In this document: piece after piece, positions 15,586-23,092 of the stretch
Numbering within the stretch: position 1 is the first letter of the stretch
Layout of the letters: each line of letters begins with the position of its first letter
Assembly (NCBI GenBank): GCA_946482325.1
Contig: CAMLRA010000052.1
Coordinates: 1 to 23,092, forward strand
Direction of reading: 5' to 3'
Length of the DNA stretch: 23,092 nucleotides
Origin: an uncultured Chromatiaceae bacterium
GTDB taxonomy: Bacteria > Pseudomonadota > Gammaproteobacteria > Enterobacterales > Alteromonadaceae
Program-made: the position numbers and the translations under genes
Notes under the pieces: generated by a model
The model's database searches: none
Told to the model about the DNA's origin: nothing
The model's input: the letters and a program-made list of their open reading frames with translations, nothing else

Positions 15586-17697
15586 CTATTGTGAACCAGG
15601 GCCCTGCTGCAACGCCGGCAAAGTCAGCACCCGGTTTGCCGAGGCAATAGTCTCAGGCCGGTGCGCGATAATAATCCGGGTGATCTGCAATTGTTGCAAT
15701 GCACCCGACACCACAGCTTCAGTCGCCATATCCAGATGACTGGTGGCTTCATCCAAAAACAGAATTTTCGGCCGCCGGTACAAAGCCCTCGCCAGCAAAA
15801 TTCGCTGTTTCTGGCCACCGGATAACGCCGAGCCCATATCACCAATCAGGCTGTGATACCCCATCGGCATCCGGCTGATATCATCATGCACGGCGGCAAG
15901 TTTTGCACATTGCTGCGCCCAATCATCGTCCGGCTCGTCGGCAAAAAAGCAGATATTGTCACGGATGGAACCAGACAGCAGCTGGTCATCCTGCATCACT
16001 GCAGCAATCTGATTACGATAACAGGCTTGATTAACCTGATTAAGCGGCACACCGTCAACCCGCACTTCGCCTTGCTGCGGTGTAAACAGCCCCAGCATCA
16101 GCTTTAACAACGTGGTTTTGCCACAGCCAGAAGGCCCAACCACGGCAACAGATTCACCGGCGGCGACTTCGAGACTCACCTGCTGCAGCACCGGGGCGCC
16201 CGTGCTGCTATAGGCAAAACTTAAATTCTCCACGCTGATTTGGCCGCTGAGCACCAGCTCACGCTGCGCTCCGCTAACCTGCTTATCTTCGCGCGGGGTG
16301 GCAACAATATCCGCCAGCCGGGCAAAATGCAGATTGAGCATTTTCAACGCCAGGCCTTTATCAATCAGCCGCGACATCCGCTCCATAAACTGGCTTTTAT
16401 AGGCAATAAATGCGAACAACATACCGGTACTGAAACCACCATCCAGCACCAGCAAAGCACCAAAATAAATCACCAGCACATGCTCAATACCGGTCAATAA
16501 CTTATTGATATGCTGAAAACTTAAATTAAATACGCCTAACTGGATACCGCGGTTCGCAGCGGCGACATACAAATGCTGCCAGCTGGCTTCGCGTTTGGCT
16601 TCAGCGCTGAACAGCTTTAACGTCTGCATAGCGCGCACGGTTTCAATCTGATGGCTCTGCACCTGGGCCTGCGCCACGATTTGCTGTTCCGACACTTTGC
16701 GGTACTGGTGGTACATCACAAGTTGCACCACGCCGTAACAGAGCAGCGCTATCAACACAATCAGGCACAATAACGGGCTGTACCACAGCAATACTGCCAG
16801 AATTGCCAGCGCCATCAGGCCGTCGATCAGCGCTTCCATCACGCCGCTGGTCAACAATTCCCGTACTTGTTGCAACGAGCCAAAACGCGACAACACGTCA
16901 CCTATCTGGCGTTTTTCGAAGTAACTCAATGGCAGGCGAATCAGGTGATGCAGCAGATTGGCCGCCATCTGAATATTCATCGCACTGTTAAAATGCAGCA
17001 AGACAAAAGCGCGCAGCACTGAGGTGCTGATCTCAAACAGCAATAACAAACCAAAACCAAGTGCCAGCACCAACAACAAACTACGGTCCGCACTGAGCAG
17101 CACATCGTCGACCACCAGCTGCAGATAATAAGGCGCGACCAGCGTAAACAGCTGCAATAACAGTGACAAAGCCAGAATCAGCCCTACCGAGCGTTTCAGC
17201 CCGCTGATGCCGGACCAAAAATCGCGCAGCCGCAGACCTTCATCGGCCGGCCTTTGGCTGAAATCCTGTGTTGGTAACAGCTCCAGCGCCACCCCGGTAA
17301 AATGTTCGGATACTTCAGCCAGGCTCAGTGTGCGCTCGCCACGGGCAGGGTCATGGATCACTGCTTTGCCACGCCGCACCGATTTCAGCACGACAAAGTG
17401 ATTCATATCCCAGTGCAAAATCGCCGGCAGCTGTAACTTACCGAGCGCTTGTGGTTCGAGCTTCAAAGCGCGGCTGCTGAGTGCAAGAGTGCTGGCAAAT
17501 TCGACCAAATCTTTCATGGTGCAGCCGGCAATCGAGCTGCCAAATAAAGCGCGCAGCTGCTGAATGTTTAAATGATGGCCATAAAAACCGGCTACCATGC
17601 CAAGACAGGCAATGCCGCACTCCGCCGCTTCGGACTGCAATAACAGCGGCAGCCGCTGGGCGGGCCATAACTTCAGTTGACTGGCAAGCTGACTCAT
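15586..17697 (-). CDS. Peptidase-containing ABC exporter (CvaB/RaxB type)
   Basis: 703-residue inner-membrane exporter of the PCAT class, which trims a double-glycine leader from a peptide and exports it. The N-terminal C39 cysteine protease domain is complete: Q21 and C27 in QSEAAECGIACLGM, H100 in WDMNHFVVLK and D116 in IHDPARG. A membrane domain of six helices spans about 165-440. The ATPase has Walker A GPSGCGKTT (521-529), signature LSGGQKQR (625-632), Walker B ILFLDEATSHLD (D649, E650) and the H-loop IIIAHRPETI. All catalytic residues are intact, so it should be active. Its ATG overlaps the stop of the membrane-fusion gene (TGATG). Exported cargo is probably a bacteriocin- or microcin-like peptide, but no precursor or TolC gene is found in this window. 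Confidence 0.93.
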   Translation of the reverse strand: MSQLASQLKLWPAQRLPLLLQSEAAECGIACLGMVAGFYGHHLNIQQLRALFGSSIAGCTMKDLVEFASTLALSSRALKLEPQALGKLQLPAILHWDMNHFVVLKSVRRGKAVIHDPARGERTLSLAEVSEHFTGVALELLPTQDFSQRPADEGLRLRDFWSGISGLKRSVGLILALSLLLQLFTLVAPYYLQLVVDDVLLSADRSLLLVLALGFGLLLLFEISTSVLRAFVLLHFNSAMNIQMAANLLHHLIRLPLSYFEKRQIGDVLSRFGSLQQVRELLTSGVMEALIDGLMALAILAVLLWYSPLLCLIVLIALLCYGVVQLVMYHQYRKVSEQQIVAQAQVQSHQIETVRAMQTLKLFSAEAKREASWQHLYVAAANRGIQLGVFNLSFQHINKLLTGIEHVLVIYFGALLVLDGGFSTGMLFAFIAYKSQFMERMSRLIDKGLALKMLNLHFARLADIVATPREDKQVSGAQRELVLSGQISVENLSFAYSSTGAPVLQQVSLEVAAGESVAVVGPSGCGKTTLLKLMLGLFTPQQGEVRVDGVPLNQVNQACYRNQIAAVMQDDQLLSGSIRDNICFFADEPDDDWAQQCAKLAAVHDDISRMPMGYHSLIGDMGSALSGGQKQRILLARALYRRPKILFLDEATSHLDMATEAVVSGALQQLQITRIIIAHRPETIASANRVLTLPALQQGPGSQ

Positions 17698-18938
17698 CAG
17701 AATTGTCCCCGTAAGGCCAGGATCGGGTCAAACATCCACTGCCATAAATTACGTTGTTCGGTGATTAAATCGGCCTGCAACGTCATGCCGGCTTTGAGTG
17801 GTAATTCACGCTGATAGGCCTGAATGGACTGGCCGTCTAAACGCACTTTCAGCCGGTAACTCGGCTGCTGCAATGTGACTTCTGCCACTTCGGCCGGCAA
17901 TAACACAGTGTTACTCAGTTCATGTACAGTGCCGCTGAATACACCAAAACGCTGAAACGGAAAGGCGTCATAGCGAATGCGCACCGGCTGGCCGGTACTA
18001 ACAAAAGCGATAGCCCGCGTCGGCACATACAACACGGCTTCAAGCTCGGCATTGGCTGGCAACAGCGTCAGCGCCACTGCCCCGGCATCTAAGCTTTGGC
18101 CGGCACTGACACGTAATGCACTGACCTGCCCGTCCACTGGTGCGGTCAGCCAAATCTCCTGTTGCTGCTGTAGCTCGGTTTTTTGATTTTTTAAGGCGGA
18201 AACAGCGTTATCCAGCTGGGTGGTTTCACTTTGCTGGCGCAGCGGCAACTGGCTGAGTAAATCCTGATTTTGTTGCAGTTGTTGCTGCAGTTTCAGCTGT
18301 TCTGACTGCAGGCTTTTCTCCTGCTGTTGCAACGCCAGCAAAGCGTCTTTTTGTTTGTTGATTTCAAGGCCGGAAATATAACCGCTGCCGGATAACTTTT
18401 GTAACTGCGCCAGCTGTTGCTGGTTAATCGTCAGACGTTCACGAAAAGTCACCAGCTGCTGTGCCAGTTCGGTTAAACGGGCTTTATCATTGTCGATTTG
18501 ATTCTGCAGCGCCTGTTGCTCGAGCTGATGGCGTTGCTGCAGTTGCTGCTGCTCATTGATTTTGTTCTGCAGCATCCGGTCCATTTCGGTTTGCAGGCTT
18601 TGGCTTAAATCGGTCTGACCGGCACCAATTTTACTGCTGCTCAGTTGCAGCAATGGCGTGCCGGCTTTGACCAGCTGGCCTTCCTGCACATTTAGTTGGC
18701 TGACCACGCCGCTGTTTTGCGCCTGCACCCGCACTTGCCCCTGTACCGGCAACAGCAAGCCTTGTACGGTTTCTTTACGGGTATAATCGGCACTGAGTAA
18801 AAAGCTGATGCTGAGCACTGCCATCGCCAATAACAAGCCACTCAGCCATACCAGCTGCGGCGGTCGGGTCAGGTTGATTTGGCCTTGCAGCCGTTGCTGC
18901 TGTCGGGCCAGCACTTCGGGACGAAAAATGGAAGACAT
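17697..18938 (-). CDS. HlyD-family membrane fusion protein of the peptide exporter
   Basis: 413-residue periplasmic adaptor that links the ABC exporter to an outer-membrane TolC-like channel. It has a short cytoplasmic N-terminus, one membrane helix (about 29-49, WLSGLLLAMAVLSISFLLSA), then a first lipoyl half (GQVRVQAQNSGVVSQLNVQEG). Next comes a long glutamine-rich coiled-coil hairpin (about 105-265), the second lipoyl half (LTAPVDGQVSALRVSAGQSL) and a beta-barrel region, ending LALRGQF. The layout resembles CvaA/RaxA partners of PCAT exporters. The frame can begin at GTG 18974, but ATG 18938 (MSSIFRPEVLARQQQ) fits the family, with GAAGCGAG upstream. It overlaps the exporter gene by one base, so the two are co-translated. 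A terminator at 19061-19088 separates it from purL, so the pair needs its own promoter, which I could not place. Confidence 0.9.
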   Translation of the reverse strand: MSSIFRPEVLARQQQRLQGQINLTRPPQLVWLSGLLLAMAVLSISFLLSADYTRKETVQGLLLPVQGQVRVQAQNSGVVSQLNVQEGQLVKAGTPLLQLSSSKIGAGQTDLSQSLQTEMDRMLQNKINEQQQLQQRHQLEQQALQNQIDNDKARLTELAQQLVTFRERLTINQQQLAQLQKLSGSGYISGLEINKQKDALLALQQQEKSLQSEQLKLQQQLQQNQDLLSQLPLRQQSETTQLDNAVSALKNQKTELQQQQEIWLTAPVDGQVSALRVSAGQSLDAGAVALTLLPANAELEAVLYVPTRAIAFVSTGQPVRIRYDAFPFQRFGVFSGTVHELSNTVLLPAEVAEVTLQQPSYRLKVRLDGQSIQAYQRELPLKAGMTLQADLITEQRNLWQWMFDPILALRGQF

Positions 18939-19060
18939 CTGCTCGCTTCTATTGGAATTGTTATAGCGCGTCACGGCTTAGCAGCCAGCTTAAAACGAAG
19001 CTATAGCCTAACGCAACCGGCAATAGACGGCAGCAGATTTGCTCATTCAGCCTTGGAAAT

Positions 19061-19088
19061 AAAAAAACCAGCCGAAGCTGGTTTTTTT
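19061..19088 (-). terminator. purL terminator
   Basis: CCAGC/GCTGG stem; read on the minus strand the loop is TTCG, closed by C-G (a stable UUCG tetraloop), followed by seven T. It lies 23 bases after the purL stop. The A and T runs on both sides allow use in either direction. It is nearly the same sequence as the terminator at 5287. Confidence 0.92.
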
Positions 19089-19111
19089 AGAAAGTCGGCA
19101 AGGTCAGCGGA

Positions 19112-22100
19112 TTAACCCAACCAAACCCGCGCATTGCGGAACATGCGCAGCCATGGGCTGTCTTCCAGCCACTCGTCCGGATGCCAGCTGTTGCTGACGG
19201 CGCGGAACACGCGCTCAGGGTGCGGCATCATAATAGTGACACGACCATCTGTGGTGGTCAGTGCCGTAATACCATTGGCAGAACCGTTCGGGTTAGCCGG
19301 ATACTGGGTGGTGACCTGACCATAGTTGTCGACAAAACGCAGCGCGATAGTGCCGCTTTGCTCGGCTGCCGCTAAGGCTTGTGCGCTTGCAAACTCGGTA
19401 TGGCCTTCGCCGTGTGAAACGGCGATTGGCATCCGTGAACCAGCCATGCCCGCGAACAGTAATGACGGGTTCTGCTGCACTTCGACCAGGCTGAAGCGGG
19501 CTTCAAAACGCTCTGATTTGTTGCGGACAAACCGTGGCCATAAATCAGCGCCTGGGATCAGCGATTTCAGGTTCGACACCATCTGACAGCCGTTACAAAC
19601 GCCGAGTGTGAAAGTCGACTCACGCTCGAAGAACTGGCTGAATTCACGCCGCGCCTGCTCGTTAAACAGAATGGATTTGGCCCAGCCTTCACCGGCGCCT
19701 AATACGTCACCGTAGCTAAAACCACCACAAGCCACTAAGCCATTAAACTCTTCCAGGCTACGACGGCCACTTAAAATGTCGCTCATATGCACGTCGACGG
19801 CAGTAAAACCAGCCCGGTTAAAGGCGGCCGCCATTTCGACGTGCGAGTTAACGCCCTGCTCGCGCAGCACCGCCACTTTTGGCTTGGCACCTTTTAAAAT
19901 ATAAGGCGCTGCGACGTCTTCGTTCAGGTCAAAACTCAGTTTGACGTTCAGGCCCGGGTCTTGCTGGTCCGCTTTGGCGGCATGTTCCTGCGCAGCACAG
20001 GCCGGATTGTCGCGGCGTGCCTGCATCTGATAAGTAGTTTCCGCCCAGATACAACGCAGACGGGTGCGGCTGTCGCTGTAAATCACGTCATTGCCACGAC
20101 GAACCGTTAATTCATCACTGTTGCTGACGGCACCCAGCACATAGCTGTTAGCGGCTAAGCTGTGTTTTGCCAGCACTTGTTGCACATAAGCCAGCTCGCT
20201 GTCAGCAACCTGAATGACAGCTCCCAACTCTTCACTGAACAGTACTGCCAGGTTGTCATTCCCTAAAGCGCTGACATCAACATTCCAGCCGGCTTTACCA
20301 GCAAACGCCATTTCCGCCAGTGTCACCAGCAAACCACCGTCGGAGCGGTCATGGTAGGCCAGCAGTTTTTGCTCGTGGGTTAACTGCTGCATGGCGTTAA
20401 AGAAATTCGCCAGCAGCTCTGGTGAGGCGAGGTCTGGCGTCGTTTGACCCAGCTGTTTGTATACCTGCGCCAGGCAAGATGCGCCTAAACGGTTTTCGCC
20501 CTGACCTAAATCAATCAGCAGCATAGAGCTTGCGCCTTTGTCGGTGCGCAGCTGTGGCGTCACGGTTTTGCGCACGTCTTCAACGCGGGCAAAAGCGGTG
20601 ATCACCAGCGACATTGGCGCTGTGACGGCTTTGTCTTCGCCGTTATCCTGCCACTTGGTTTTCATCGACATTGAGTCTTTACCTACCGGAATGGTAATAC
20701 CCAGCGCCGGACACAGCTCTTCGCCGATGGCCTTCACCGCCTGATACAGGCCCGCGTCTTCGCCCGGGTGACCGGCTGCGGCCATCCAGTTCGCAGATAA
20801 CTTGATGCGTTTTAAATCGCCGATATCAGTTGCGGCGATGTTGGTGATGGCTTCCGCCACCGCCAGGCGTGCCGATGCGCCGAAGTCTAACAGCGCAACC
20901 GGCGTACGTTCGCCCATCGACATGGCTTCACCGTGATAAGTATCAAGGGCTGCAGTCGTGACAGCACAGTTCGCCACAGGTACCTGCCAAGGGCCAACCA
21001 TCTGGTCACGTGCCACCATACCGGTGACAGAACGGTCGCCGATGCTGATCAGGAACGTCTTTTCCGCAATAGTTGGTAAACGTAACAAGCGTTCAGTCGC
21101 ATCTTTGATGCTAACACCAGCGAGCTCCAGCGCCTTACCGCTGCTTTGTTTGGATTGCACATCACGGTGCATTTTTGGCGCTTTGCCCAGTAACACAGAC
21201 AGCGGCAGGTCAATCGGCGTATTACCAAAATGAGTGTCAGACAGTGTCAGATGCTGCTCTGCCGTCGCTTCACCGACCACCGCATAAGGTGCGCGCTCAC
21301 GTTTACAGATTTGCTCAAACACCGGCATTTTGTCAGCCGGAATGGCCATCACGTAACGCTCTTGCGACTCGTTACACCAGATCTCTAACGGTGACATACC
21401 TGGTTCGTCATTTGGGACGTTGCGCAGTTCAAACTTGCCGCCCACACCACCGTCGTTGACCAGTTCAGGGAAGGCATTGGATAAACCACCGGCGCCAACG
21501 TCGTGGATAAACACAATCGGGTTGTCCGCGCCTAACTGCCAGCAGCGGTCGATCACTTCCTGACAACGGCGTTCGATTTCCGGGTTTTCGCGCTGTACAG
21601 AGGCGAAATCCAAATCTTCGGCCGACTGGCCAGACGCCATAGAAGACGCGGCACCACCACCGAGACCGATATTCATCGCCGGGCCGCCGAGGACGACTAA
21701 CTTGGCGCCAACCGGTAAATCACCTTTTTGTACGTGCTCAGCGCGGATATTGCCAAGACCACCGGCAATCATGATTGGTTTGTGGTAACCACGGATTTCT
21801 TCACCGTTATGGCTTGGCACCTGCTCTTCATAAGTACGGAAATAACCGAGAATATTCGGCCGGCCGAATTCGTTGTTAAAAGCGGCACCACCGAGCGGGC
21901 CTTCGGTCATGATGTCCAGTGCCGACACGATACGGCCTGGTTTGCCAAAATCGGTTTCCCACGGCTGTTCAAAGCCCGGAATACGTAAGTTTGATACGGA
22001 GAAGCCAACCAAACCGGCTTTTGGTTTAGAGCCGACACCCGTCGCGCCTTCGTCACGAATTTCACCACCAGAACCCGTCGCAGCACCCGGGAATGGCGAA

Positions 22101-23005
22101 ATGGCCGTTGGGTGGTTGTGGGTTTCGACTTTCATCAGCACATGGATATCTTCGTGATGGTACTGATATTCCTGCGTATCAGGCTTTGGAAAGAACCGGC
22201 CGGCTTTAGAGCCTTCCATCACCGCTGCGTTGTCTTTGTAGGCTGACAATACATGGTCCGGTGTTTTTTCCATGGTGTTTTTAATCATTTTAAACAGCGA
22301 CTTTGGCTGTTTCTCGCCGTCGATGGTCCAGTCGGCGTTAAAAATCTTGTGGCGGCAATGCTCAGAGTTGGCCTGCGCAAACATATACAGTTCGATGTCG
22401 TTCGGATTGCGACCAAGCGCGGTAAAGTTGCTGAACAGATAATCGATTTCATCATCGGCCAGGGCCAGGCCCATGCGGATATTGGCTTCAACCAAGGCTT
22501 CACGGCCACCGGTCAGAATATCCACTGAAGATAATGGTGCCGGCTCGGCTTTGCGGAATAACGCCTGCGCTTGTTGCAGTTCCGTAAATACCACTTCCAT
22601 CATGCGGTCATGCAGCAGCGCAGCTACTTGTTGCTGCTCTGTCGCCGTCAGTGCGCGTGTGCTCGTCAGGTAATAAGCCACACCGCGTTCTAAGCGTAAG
22701 ACTTTGCCAAGGCCACAGTTGTGGGCGATGTCCGTGGCTTTGGATGACCAGGGTGAAATAGTGCCTGGGCGTGGCGTGACCAGCAATAACTGACCTGCCG
22801 GCTGGTGTGTGGCCAGTGTAGGTCCGTAAGTCAGCAGTTTTTCCAGCGTGTTGTGCTCGTCAGCGCTCAGGCTGTCGCTCACATCGGCAAAATGCATAAA
22901 TTCGGCGTAAACATCGCTGACAGGCAGTTGGGCCTGGGCACACAGATCGATGATTTTCTGAACTCGGAACTCGGACAGTGCAGCTGCACCACGCAGGATT
23001 AACAT
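19112..23005 (-). CDS. purL: Phosphoribosylformylglycinamidine synthase (large, single-chain type)
   Basis: Fourth step of purine synthesis: converts FGAR, glutamine and ATP to FGAM in the cytosol. It is 1297 residues, the full length of the gammaproteobacterial single-chain enzyme. The N-terminal region starts [18 protein letters not shown]. The two FGAM-synthase halves contain blocks such as [72 protein letters not shown] and [17 protein letters not shown]. The C-terminal glutaminase has the nucleophile C1137 (GVCNGCQM) and the H1262/E1264 pair (PHPERVF), two positions offset from E. coli C1135, H1260 and E1262. ATG 23005 has GGGA upstream. It is monocistronic, ending at the UUCG terminator; only 87 bases of upstream sequence are in the window, so its promoter and any PurR site cannot be judged. 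Confidence 0.98.
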   Translation of the reverse strand: MLILRGAAALSEFRVQKIIDLCAQAQLPVSDVYAEFMHFADVSDSLSADEHNTLEKLLTYGPTLATHQPAGQLLLVTPRPGTISPWSSKATDIAHNCGLGKVLRLERGVAYYLTSTRALTATEQQQVAALLHDRMMEVVFTELQQAQALFRKAEPAPLSSVDILTGGREALVEANIRMGLALADDEIDYLFSNFTALGRNPNDIELYMFAQANSEHCRHKIFNADWTIDGEKQPKSLFKMIKNTMEKTPDHVLSAYKDNAAVMEGSKAGRFFPKPDTQEYQYHHEDIHVLMKVETHNHPTAISPFPGAATGSGGEIRDEGATGVGSKPKAGLVGFSVSNLRIPGFEQPWETDFGKPGRIVSALDIMTEGPLGGAAFNNEFGRPNILGYFRTYEEQVPSHNGEEIRGYHKPIMIAGGLGNIRAEHVQKGDLPVGAKLVVLGGPAMNIGLGGGAASSMASGQSAEDLDFASVQRENPEIERRCQEVIDRCWQLGADNPIVFIHDVGAGGLSNAFPELVNDGGVGGKFELRNVPNDEPGMSPLEIWCNESQERYVMAIPADKMPVFEQICKRERAPYAVVGEATAEQHLTLSDTHFGNTPIDLPLSVLLGKAPKMHRDVQSKQSSGKALELAGVSIKDATERLLRLPTIAEKTFLISIGDRSVTGMVARDQMVGPWQVPVANCAVTTAALDTYHGEAMSMGERTPVALLDFGASARLAVAEAITNIAATDIGDLKRIKLSANWMAAAGHPGEDAGLYQAVKAIGEELCPALGITIPVGKDSMSMKTKWQDNGEDKAVTAPMSLVITAFARVEDVRKTVTPQLRTDKGASSMLLIDLGQGENRLGASCLAQVYKQLGQTTPDLASPELLANFFNAMQQLTHEQKLLAYHDRSDGGLLVTLAEMAFAGKAGWNVDVSALGNDNLAVLFSEELGAVIQVADSELAYVQQVLAKHSLAANSYVLGAVSNSDELTVRRGNDVIYSDSRTRLRCIWAETTYQMQARRDNPACAAQEHAAKADQQDPGLNVKLSFDLNEDVAAPYILKGAKPKVAVLREQGVNSHVEMAAAFNRAGFTAVDVHMSDILSGRRSLEEFNGLVACGGFSYGDVLGAGEGWAKSILFNEQARREFSQFFERESTFTLGVCNGCQMVSNLKSLIPGADLWPRFVRNKSERFEARFSLVEVQQNPSLLFAGMAGSRMPIAVSHGEGHTEFASAQALAAAEQSGTIALRFVDNYGQVTTQYPANPNGSANGITALTTTDGRVTIMMPHPERVFRAVSNSWHPDEWLEDSPWLRMFRNARVWLG

Positions 23006-23017
23006 AGATTTTTTTCC

Positions 23018-23092
23018 CGTGGGTTGGTCGTGGACGCCCGAGTTCCTGGCCTGGCTGGCCGGCCTGGAGATGGACCTGACGCCGGATCGCTT
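23018..23092 (+). other. GC-rich open stretch at the window end
   Basis: Plus-strand bases from about 23018 read as one open frame ([20 protein letters not shown]...) with G or C at nearly every third codon position. 42 of the last 60 bases are G or C, clearly more than in the neighbouring genes. No family is recognised from 25 residues. It may be a partial foreign gene or an assembly junction. Confidence 0.35.

Noticed and set aside
15410..15739. 109-codon plus-strand frame overlapping the ompW end and exporter gene
   Set aside because: It runs through the ompW 3' end, a strong terminator and antisense to the ABC exporter's conserved C-terminus.
18975..19060. Search for a precursor peptide gene upstream of the HlyD gene
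   Set aside because: No frame on either strand has a double-glycine leader or a credible ribosome site.

Overview
The window reads as chromosomal DNA of a free-living marine or freshwater gammaproteobacterium. Gene order and protein similarity (murJ-ribF-ileS, a HlyU-type regulator, OlsF-type acyltransferase, GluP/FucP-type sugar importer, OmpW, PurL) fit the Alteromonadales/Chromatiales border, for instance a Rheinheimera/Alishewanella-like organism. That placement is inference from remembered sequences, not a search. No insertion sequences, tRNAs, rRNAs, CRISPR arrays or prophage genes were seen.

Layout. 1-4711 (minus): the conserved operon murJ (lipid II flippase), ribF (FMN/FAD synthesis) and ileS (isoleucyl-tRNA synthetase; its 3' end lies outside the window). 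Divergent from it is rpsT (4897-5169, plus). Both rpsT and murJ appear to start at TTG. Two terminators separate rpsT from a convergent HlyU-type ArsR regulator with two cysteines (5357-5659). An AT-rich 390-base gap with dyads and three successive small hairpins precedes a secreted M28 zinc peptidase (6048-7385, plus). Then come a small membrane protein made of two tandem homologous halves (7427-7912, minus), smrA (7988-8566, plus), and a previously easy-to-miss 38-residue hydrophobic ORF with its own promoter and hairpin-rich leader (8586-8702, minus).

8876-11177 (minus) is a tight three-gene operon: a ghrA-type hydroxyacid reductase, a crotonase-fold protein lacking both usual catalytic glutamates, and a GNAT acetyltransferase. 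Divergent from it is a two-domain olsF-type ornithine-lipid synthase (11356-13068) with a possible PhoB box. A hexose/H+ symporter (gluP type, 13111-14379, minus) and ompW (14748-15446, plus) share a 368-base regulatory region rich in inverted repeats, including a near-consensus FNR site. 15586-18938 (minus) is a peptidase-containing ABC exporter with its membrane-fusion partner, a bacteriocin/microcin-type type I secretion pair with no visible precursor peptide. purL (19112-23005, minus) closes the window. The last ~75 bases switch abruptly to GC-rich sequence with a foreign-looking open frame, possibly an assembly junction.

The best candidates for something new are the orphan peptidase/ABC exporter pair, the small ORF with structured leader and operator-like repeat, the modified crotonase in its three-gene operon, and the dyad-dense gluP/ompW control region.
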